This document shows positions 5,793 through 11,181 of a stretch of DNA of 11,181 nt, piece by piece. Position 1 is the first letter of the stretch. Each line of letters starts with the position of its first letter. Position numbers and translations under genes: made by a program. The stretch comes from DASQUK01 sp046723645 (lineage in GTDB: Bacteria; Actinomycetota; Acidimicrobiia; Acidimicrobiales; VFJN01): contig JBKOUY010000032.1 in the NCBI GenBank assembly GCA_046723645.1, positions 1 to 11,181 of the forward strand. Reading direction: 5' to 3'. The notes below the pieces were generated by a model. The model saw only the letters and a list, made by a program, of their open reading frames with translations, did not search any database and had not been told where the DNA came from.

Positions 5793-8700
5793 ATGACACA
5801 CGTGAACATCGACGAGCAACGAACGCGGATGGTCGGTCCGACGGCCCGACTCGTGGAGTTCCTCCGCGAGCTGGCGAGGACCGGCCGCCCGATCGTCCGC
5901 AGCGTCGACCGCCACCCGGTGGTGCGGTGGCTTTTCGACCTCCCCCCAGAGCTCACGCTGGACACCGAGGCCGGGCCGGGCGAGACGGTCCTGTCGATCG
6001 ATCCGGTCGTCTCGGAACCCCCGCCGCCTCCTCCGGCGGAGCTCGAGCCCTGGCTCAGCCGAGCCGACATGCAGGACTCGACGCTCGACGCGCCCGGCCT
6101 CGCCGACGCCATCCCCGACGACGCCCGCGACGACGTCCGCCTGTACTGGCCATGGGTCCGTCGCTGGCAGGTGTGGGCGGAGGCCGACCGCCTGCTCGCG
6201 CCCCGCCGCTCGTGGTACGAGGAGCTGGCACGGGCGGGCCGCCAGCTCGAACAGCAGGACGACGTGTACGAGCTGGTGATCGGCACCGGGCTGCTCACCT
6301 GGTCCACGCCCACCGGCGACATCCGCCATCCGCTGCTGACGACGCGGGTCGACGTCAGGACGGACCCCGCCAGCGGGCGGGTCGACGTCGTCGTCCCCGA
6401 CCAGGCGACCACCAGCTTCGGCGACCGGGCGTTGCTGGAGGGACAGCCGGAATTCGAGTCCCACCTGCCACAGCTGGTCCGGGACGAGATCCGCTCGGGT
6501 GCCGCCGTGCCGCTCGGGGACCACAACAAGGAGCTGCTCGCCCGCTGGCAGGCGCTCGCGCTCCGGCGGGCGCTCCCCTACGAGCATTCGTGGAAGCCCT
6601 CGGAAGCGGGTGAGCGGGGGCCCGACCTGCGCTTCGCGCCGGTGCTGATCCTGCGCGAGCGCGACCGAACCAGCTTGATCGACTACTTCGACCGCATGCT
6701 CGAGGCCCTGTCGGGCCCGGGAGCGGTGGCGCCGCTCGGGCTGGCACAACTCCTGGCGGCGCTGGAGCCCGAGGACCGCCTCGCCTGGCTCGAGCGTGAG
6801 GGCGCCGCCGACGGCGGGACCGTGGGTGGCGATCCGCTGTTCCCGCTGCCCGCCAACCCGGAGCAGCGCCAGATCATCGACCGGCTGCGCACCGACAACG
6901 GCGTGGTCGTGCTCGGTCCGCCGGGCACCGGCAAGACGCACACGATCGCCAACCTCCTGTCCGCGCTGCTGGCTCGCGGCCAGCGCGTGCTCGTGACCAG
7001 CCAGAAGGCACAGGCCCTCCGCGTGCTGCGCGACAAGCTGCCGCCGGAGATCCAGAAGCTGTGCGTCTCGATGACCGACGTGGCGCGGGGCGGGTCCCGC
7101 GAGCTGGACGAAAGCGTCGCCGCGCTGTCGGACCGCTACTCCACGTTCTCGGTCGCGCGCCACGAGGGGGAGACGCAGCGGCGCACGGCAGCGCGGGACG
7201 CGGCCCGCCGTCGCGTCGCAGAGCTGACCGAGCGGATCCGCGCGCTCCGCGCCGCCGAGACGGAGATGCATCCGCCCGTCGCCGATGGCTACGAGGGCAC
7301 CAAGGCACGCATTGCGGAGCGGCTGCGCGGCAACGCTCGGGCGTGCGACTGGATGCCGACGCCGCTCCCCGCGGACGCGCCCTTCGAACCGCCGCTGACG
7401 GTCGACGAGCTCGTCGAGCTGCGGCGCCTCCTGGCGTCGAGCACGCCGGAGCGGGAGGCACGGCTGCGCCAGCTGTTCCCGGACATGGCCGCAGTCCCCA
7501 CCGGCGTTGCGATCCAGGCGCTCGTCGATGCCGAAACCGCAGCCGCCGCCGACGCCAGGGATGCGGCCAGCGAGCTGTCCGTGGCGCTGTCGGCCCTCGA
7601 CCGCGAGGACCTCGCGGCGATCCGTACCGAGGTCGATCGGGCGCAGGCGGCGATCCACGCACTGGGCCTCGCCCCCGACCCGGGCGAGTGGCCGGACGAC
7701 TGGCGCCGGCGCGCGGTCGGTGACGCGCTAGCGCGGCGGGAGCTGGGGGTCTGGCACCAGCTGGCGCAGCTCGGCCGGCACGCCGCGGTCGCCCAGGAGC
7801 GCCTTGACTCGATCGGGCTCCGCACCGTGGTGCTGCCGCCGTTCGATGCGCACGGGCCCGGCAGCTTCGTCGGCCAGCTCGAGGCCGGACGTGCGCTTGC
7901 CGCCCACGTGGCGGCCGGCCACCAGCTCAAGAGGCGCTTCAGGCCGGCCGTGCAGAAGCGGGCCGCGCGTCTGCTCGCGGGCGCGGCGGTCGACGGTGCC
8001 CCGATCACCAGCGGCGCACAGCTCGACTGCGTGATGGCCACACTCGAAGGCGAGCACACCGCCGGCGTGCTCGCCGCGCACTGGGCGCTCGTCGGAGTCC
8101 ACCTCGACCGGAGCCTGCCGGTCCCGCGGCGCGTCGCCCAGCTCGTCGACCTGGCCACCGCGCTCGACAGCGTGTTGGCGCTCGTGGCCGCCCGCGACGC
8201 CGTCGAGGGGCGCCTCGCCGCCCGCGGCGTCCGGGTCCCGCTGGCGTCGCCAGGCGACTGGGTGAACTTCGCCGGCGTGCTGAACGCCGTCCAGGCCCGG
8301 CTGAAGGCCGAGCGCGCCACGCAGGTCCTGCTCGACCTCGCCGCCCGCTTCGAGCTCGAGGCGCAGTCACCCGCGGCCGCTCCGGAGATCGGCCGGCTCG
8401 GAGCGGCGGTCGCCTCCCGGGACGTCGACGCCTACGGGTCGGCGCTGCGGGCGCTGGCCGGGGCGCCCGCCGAACGGGCCGAGCAGCGTCGCTGCGACGA
8501 GCTGCGGTGCCGGCTGGATGCGGCGCACCCGGTTCTAACCGACCTCCTCCACCGCACCTGCGGGGACGAGTGGGACAGCCGGATCGGTTCCTTCCCGGCG
8601 GCGTGGGCGTGGGGCAGGGCCAAGACGTTCTTCGACGGCGCCCGGGAGCCCGGCCTGGAGGACCGGCTGGCGGCGGAACTTCGGGACGCGGTCGATCGGG

Positions 8701-10301
8701 TGGGGCGAACCACCGCGGAGCTCGCCGCCGAGGAGGCGTGGGGCGAGTGCCTGCTGCGCATGTCGGCCCATCAGGAGCAGGCCTTGCGGTCGTACCGGTC
8801 GAACATCGAGGACCGGGGCAAGGGCACCGGTCGATGGGCGCCCCGCTACGCGGCCGCCGCCCGGGCGGCCATGATCGAGGCCCGGGACGCGGTGTCGGCG
8901 TGGATCATGCCGCTCCGCGACGTCGTCGACACGGTGCCACCGGACCGGAACAGCTTCGACGTCGTGATCATCGACGAGGCCTCACAGGCGAGCATCGAGT
9001 CGCTGTTCCTGCTGTGGCTGGCGCCGCGGGTGATCGTCGTCGGTGACGAGCGGCAGTGCGCGCCGTCCCAGGTGATCAGGGGCGAGTTGCAGCCGATCTT
9101 CGACCGGCTCGACGACTACCTCGCCGACGTGCCCGACTACCTGAAGCTGGCATTCACGCCGAAGTCGAACCTGTTCAGCCTCCTGCAGACGCGGTTCGGG
9201 TCGGTCATCCGCCTGCGGGAGCACTTCCGCTGCATGCCCGAGATCGTCGGGTGGTCCTCGCTCCAGTTCTACGCCGATGCGCCGCTGGTCCCGCTACGCC
9301 AGTTCGGGGCGGAGCGCCTTCCGCCGCTGCGAACGGTCCACGTCGCCGGCGCCTTGACCGACGGGAGCTCGACCCGGCTGCGGAACCCGCTCGAGGCCGA
9401 GGCGCTGGTCGAGAGGCTGGTCGCCTGCCTTGCGGACCCCGCCTACGAGGACCTGACGTTCGGCGTCGTGGTGCTGCAGGGCAGCGGCCAGGTGCGGCTG
9501 GTCGAGGACCTACTCCAGCAGCGGGTGTCACCCGAGGAGTGGGAGCGCCGGCGGCTCCGGGTGGGCACCCCGCCCGACTTCCAGGGCGACGAGCGTGACG
9601 TCGTGTTCCTCTCGATGGTCGTCGCCGACCGCCGCCGCGCGGTCACCGCGCGCGAGTGGCAGCGCCGATTCAACGTTGCCGCCAGCCGCGGCCGCGACCA
9701 GATGTGGCTGTTCCACTCGGTGACGCCGGACCTGTTGTCTCCGGCCGACCTCCGGCGGTCGCTCCTGTCGTACATGTCGGGCCCGCCGGCGCCGGTGGCG
9801 GTCGGCCGCTTCGACGACGTGACCTGGGACTCGGACACGCGTGATCCGTTCGAGTCGCGCTTCCAGCAGCGGGTGTTCGTCGCGCTCCGGGACCGGGGAT
9901 TCCACGTGACGCCGCAGGTCGACGTGAACGGCCGGCGGATCGACCTCGTGGTGAGCGGCGCCAAGGGCCGGCTGGCCGTCGAGTGCGACGGCGACGACTG
10001 GCACACCGGGCGCGAGGCGCAGCTCGCCGAGCTCGAGCGCGAGCTCGAGCTGCACCGGGCGGGCTGGCGGTTCTGGCGGGTGCGCGAGTCGGAGTTCTAC
10101 GTCGACCCGACGGCTGCCCTGGGCGGGCTGTGGACCACCCTCGAGTCCCGGGGCATCGGGCCGGGCGACGTCGTGGGCGATTGGAACGAGGCCGTGCCGT
10201 TGGTGGAGACCTGGGCGCCGACGACGCTGTCCGACGAGGAGGGGCTGGACGGCCTCGACGGCGCCGACCCCGGCGAGCTGGACGTCGAAATCGGCCCCTG
10301 A
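5793..10301 (+). CDS. SF1 (UPF1-like) helicase fused to C-terminal PD-(D/E)XK nuclease
   Basis: This is a 1,502-residue protein. Residues 1 to about 345 form an N-terminal region I do not recognise. The helicase core begins with NPEQ (355-358, Q-motif-like) and Walker A GPPGTGKT (375-382), then motif Ia (VLVTSQKAQALR). About 680 residues of mostly helical sequence follow, with a coiled-coil-like stretch near 459-490. The core resumes with Walker B DEAS (1061-1064), motif III GDERQCAP (1084-1091), LREHFR (1141-1146), DFQGDERD (around 1264) and motif VI VAASRGR (1295-1301). These are the AAA_11/AAA_12 marks of UPF1-like SF1 helicases. The nuclease domain starts near FESRFQQRV (1353), with Asp1384 (RRIDLVV) and Glu1397-x-Asp1399 (VECDGDDWH), a D-x12-ExD site of the DUF559/MTES_1575 type. 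An acidic tail ends it. ATG 5793 is chosen; it has only a distant AGGA (13 nt), and ATG 5829 is possible. Helicase-nuclease fusions of this type are known or suspected in anti-phage defence. That role here is inference. Confidence 0.9.
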   Translation: MTHVNIDEQRTRMVGPTARLVEFLRELARTGRPIVRSVDRHPVVRWLFDLPPELTLDTEAGPGETVLSIDPVVSEPPPPPPAELEPWLSRADMQDSTLDAPGLADAIPDDARDDVRLYWPWVRRWQVWAEADRLLAPRRSWYEELARAGRQLEQQDDVYELVIGTGLLTWSTPTGDIRHPLLTTRVDVRTDPASGRVDVVVPDQATTSFGDRALLEGQPEFESHLPQLVRDEIRSGAAVPLGDHNKELLARWQALALRRALPYEHSWKPSEAGERGPDLRFAPVLILRERDRTSLIDYFDRMLEALSGPGAVAPLGLAQLLAALEPEDRLAWLEREGAADGGTVGGDPLFPLPANPEQRQIIDRLRTDNGVVVLGPPGTGKTHTIANLLSALLARGQRVLVTSQKAQALRVLRDKLPPEIQKLCVSMTDVARGGSRELDESVAALSDRYSTFSVARHEGETQRRTAARDAARRRVAELTERIRALRAAETEMHPPVADGYEGTKARIAERLRGNARACDWMPTPLPADAPFEPPLTVDELVELRRLLASSTPEREARLRQLFPDMAAVPTGVAIQALVDAETAAAADARDAASELSVALSALDREDLAAIRTEVDRAQAAIHALGLAPDPGEWPDDWRRRAVGDALARRELGVWHQLAQLGRHAAVAQERLDSIGLRTVVLPPFDAHGPGSFVGQLEAGRALAAHVAAGHQLKRRFRPAVQKRAARLLAGAAVDGAPITSGAQLDCVMATLEGEHTAGVLAAHWALVGVHLDRSLPVPRRVAQLVDLATALDSVLALVAARDAVEGRLAARGVRVPLASPGDWVNFAGVLNAVQARLKAERATQVLLDLAARFELEAQSPAAAPEIGRLGAAVASRDVDAYGSALRALAGAPAERAEQRRCDELRCRLDAAHPVLTDLLHRTCGDEWDSRIGSFPAAWAWGRAKTFFDGAREPGLEDRLAAELRDAVDRVGRTTAELAAEEAWGECLLRMSAHQEQALRSYRSNIEDRGKGTGRWAPRYAAAARAAMIEARDAVSAWIMPLRDVVDTVPPDRNSFDVVIIDEASQASIESLFLLWLAPRVIVVGDERQCAPSQVIRGELQPIFDRLDDYLADVPDYLKLAFTPKSNLFSLLQTRFGSVIRLREHFRCMPEIVGWSSLQFYADAPLVPLRQFGAERLPPLRTVHVAGALTDGSSTRLRNPLEAEALVERLVACLADPAYEDLTFGVVVLQGSGQVRLVEDLLQQRVSPEEWERRRLRVGTPPDFQGDERDVVFLSMVVADRRRAVTAREWQRRFNVAASRGRDQMWLFHSVTPDLLSPADLRRSLLSYMSGPPAPVAVGRFDDVTWDSDTRDPFESRFQQRVFVALRDRGFHVTPQVDVNGRRIDLVVSGAKGRLAVECDGDDWHTGREAQLAELERELELHRAGWRFWRVRESEFYVDPTAALGGLWTTLESRGIGPGDVVGDWNEAVPLVETWAPTTLSDEEGLDGLDGADPGELDVEIGP

Positions 10302-10303
10302 CC

Positions 10304-10320
10304 GCGGCCGGTCTGGCCGC
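10304..10320. terminator. hairpin between convergent helicase-nuclease gene and csoR
   Basis: GCGGCC (10304-10309) and GGCCGC (10315-10320) form a perfect 6-bp stem with a 5-nt loop filling the 20-bp gap between the two convergent stop codons. It could act as a bidirectional terminator. There is no T tract, so its efficiency is uncertain. Confidence 0.4.
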
Positions 10321-10321
10321 C

Positions 10322-10603
10322 TCAGCTCTTGACGAGGCGCTCGATGGCGCGGGTGGCCTCCGTGACCTTGTCGGCGGCATCGGGCGCGCCCGCGGCGACC
10401 GCGTCGGTGACGCAATGGTGCAGGTGCTCGTCGAGGAGCCCGACCGCCACGCTCTGCAGGGCGCTCGTGCAGGCAGAGATCTGCGTCAGCACGTCGATGC
10501 AGTAGGTGTCGGTCTCCACCAGGCGCTGCAGCCCCCGCACCTGGCCCTCGATCCGGCGCAGGCGCTTGAGGTAGTCGTCCTTGGTCATGCTGTAGCCAGC
10601 CAC
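10322..10603 (-). CDS. csoR: copper-sensing transcriptional repressor CsoR
   Basis: CsoR-family repressors are all-helical tetramers that leave DNA when they bind Cu(I). The 93-residue protein has the classic layout: a basic first helix (YLKRLRRIEGQVRGLQRLVE), then the Cu(I) ligands Cys35, His60 and Cys64 in the order C-H-C. Tyr34 precedes the first Cys and Glu82 lies near the second-shell Glu position known from Mycobacterium CsoR. This set separates it from RcnR (nickel), FrmR (formaldehyde) and CstR (persulfide). GTG 10603 is chosen because a TAGGGT -10 element ends 6 nt before it, suggesting a leaderless message. ATG 10588 is an alternative that drops five residues. A matching operator lies just upstream. 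No copper ATPase or chaperone gene is adjacent, so its other targets must lie elsewhere. Confidence 0.93.
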   Translation of the reverse strand: MAGYSMTKDDYLKRLRRIEGQVRGLQRLVETDTYCIDVLTQISACTSALQSVAVGLLDEHLHHCVTDAVAAGAPDAADKVTEATRAIERLVKS

Positions 10604-10607
10604 GCAT

Positions 10608-10624
10608 ATACCCTAACGGGGTAT
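10608..10624. promoter_or_regulatory. CsoR operator (ATACCC-N5-GGGTAT)
   Basis: ATACCC (10608-10613) and GGGTAT (10619-10624) form a perfect 6-bp inverted repeat around a 5-nt centre. It closely matches the known CsoR operator type, a G/C tract flanked by TA-rich ends. It begins 5 bp before the GTG of csoR and covers the proposed -10 element, which fits autorepression relieved by copper. Confidence 0.8.
10610..10615 (-). promoter_or_regulatory. putative -10 element of csoR inside the operator
   Basis: On the minus strand TAGGGT fits TAnnnT and is followed by exactly 6 nt before GTG 10603. It lies wholly within the operator, so bound CsoR would block RNA polymerase. The proposed -35 region (10633-10638, TTTCGG) is weak. 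Confidence 0.4.
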
Positions 10625-10660
10625 CAACGGAACCGAAACCGGCCCGGCGGACCGCGGGCG

Positions 10661-10666
10661 TAGCCT
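10661..10666 (+). promoter_or_regulatory. putative -10 element of the endonuclease IV gene
   Basis: TAGCCT fits TAnnnT and is followed by 6 nt before GTG 10673, the same spacing as for csoR. This suggests a leaderless message. The CsoR operator centre is about 57 bp upstream of the implied start, so direct repression by CsoR is less likely here. Confidence 0.35.
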
Positions 10667-10672
10667 GGTGGT

Positions 10673-11181
10673 GTGCTCATCGGATCCCACGTCAACCAGG
10701 CCGACCCGCTCGCCATCGCCGCCGCCGAGGGTGCCGATCTCGTCCAGATCTTCCTGGGTGACCCCCAGAGCTGGAAGAAGCCGCCACCCCGGGACGACGT
10801 GGAGGAACTGCGGGCATCGCCGGTGCCGGTCTACGTCCACGCGCCCTACCTGGTGAACCTGGCGTCGCCCAACAACCGCATCCGGATCCCCTCACGGAAG
10901 ATCCTGCAGAACACCTGCGACGCCGCCGCCGAGATCGGCGCCCGAGCGGTGATCGTGCACGGCGGCCATGTCACCGACGACGACGAGCCGGGCGCCGGCT
11001 TCCTCCGGTGGCGCAAGGGCCTGGACCAGCTCGAGACCGAGGTGCCGGTGTACCTCGAGAACACGGCCGGGGGCGACCATGCGATGGCCCGCCACTTCGA
11101 CACGATCGCCGGGCTGTGGGAGGCGATCGGCGACAGGGACATCGGCTTCTGCCTCGATACCTGTCACGCCTGGGCGGCGGG
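10673..11181 (+). CDS. nfo: endonuclease IV (AP endonuclease), 3' part outside window
   Basis: Endonuclease IV cuts DNA 5' to abasic sites and removes 3' blocking groups in base excision repair, using three zinc ions in a TIM barrel. The first 169 residues are visible. They contain the family segments IGSHVNQADPL (3-13), VHAPYLVNLAS (55-65, ligand His56), VIVHGGH (93-99, His96), YLENTAGG (127-134, Glu129) and CLDTCHAW (160-167, Asp162 and His165). The remaining metal ligands (later His, Asp, His and Glu in the E. coli enzyme) lie beyond the window. GTG 10673 is chosen because IGSH normally sits at the very N-terminus of this family. The gene is divergent from csoR with 69 bp between start codons. 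A xylose-isomerase-like TIM-barrel relative is the less likely alternative. Confidence 0.9.
   Translation, partial: MLIGSHVNQADPLAIAAAEGADLVQIFLGDPQSWKKPPPRDDVEELRASPVPVYVHAPYLVNLASPNNRIRIPSRKILQNTCDAAAEIGARAVIVHGGHVTDDDEPGAGFLRWRKGLDQLETEVPVYLENTAGGDHAMARHFDTIAGLWEAIGDRDIGFCLDTCHAWAA

Noticed and set aside
5222..6529. Minus-strand open frame of 435 codons whose C-terminal part is the fluoride channel
   Set aside because: Only the last 119 residues match CrcB/FluC, and these start at ATG 5581 with the normal family length. The upstream part is antisense to the helicase gene.
4121..6613. Plus-strand open frame of 830 codons across the phosphoesterase, crcB and helicase 5' regions
   Set aside because: It is antisense to two well-supported genes and out of frame with a third. 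The translation is low-complexity Arg/Gly/Ala/Pro text, the usual artefact of stop-poor G/C-rich DNA.
5043..7658. Minus-strand open frame of 871 codons opposite the helicase gene
   Set aside because: It has no recognisable motif, its codon positions mirror the helicase reading frame, and it overlaps crcB and the phosphoesterase start in other frames.

Overview
The window is about 11 kb of very GC-rich DNA with strong G/C preference at third codon positions, several GTG starts, TAnnnT-type -10 boxes close to start codons and a Cu(I)-type CsoR. This points to an actinobacterium (Actinomycetota). The genus cannot be told from the sequence. Most genes look like ordinary chromosomal genes. No insertion sequence, integrase, CRISPR array or plasmid function was seen.

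Layout, left to right. A partial two-helix membrane protein runs off the left edge (minus, 1-325). tadA, the tRNA adenosine deaminase, follows (plus, 519-974). Two very small overlapping genes (minus, 1011-1356) lie opposite a MocR-type GntR/aminotransferase regulator (plus, 1500-2954). The promoter region they share carries two CCAAT...ATTGG dyads. A tRNA-Ser(CGA) gene lies at 3006-3092. Then come three minus-strand genes: a VOC/glyoxalase-fold protein (3144-3548), a secreted phospholipase C/phosphoesterase-family lipoprotein (3704-5179) and a FluC/CrcB fluoride channel (5222-5581). The last two are 42 bp apart and may form an operon.

The outstanding element is a single 1,502-residue protein at 5793-10301. 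It has an uncharacterised N-terminal region, an SF1 (UPF1-like) helicase core split by a very large helical insertion, and a C-terminal PD-(D/E)XK nuclease of the DUF559/MTES_1575 kind, followed by an acidic tail. It has its own promoter-like sequence and a hairpin behind it. It stands alone between housekeeping genes. It is the best candidate here for a self-contained anti-invader (phage or plasmid) or nucleic-acid-processing system.

After it come csoR (minus, 10322-10603), the copper-sensing repressor, with a textbook CsoR operator just upstream, and the divergent start of an endonuclease IV-type AP endonuclease (plus, 10673 to the right edge, truncated by the window). The -10 element proposed for csoR lies inside the operator, which implies autorepression. 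No copper exporter or chaperone gene is visible in the window.
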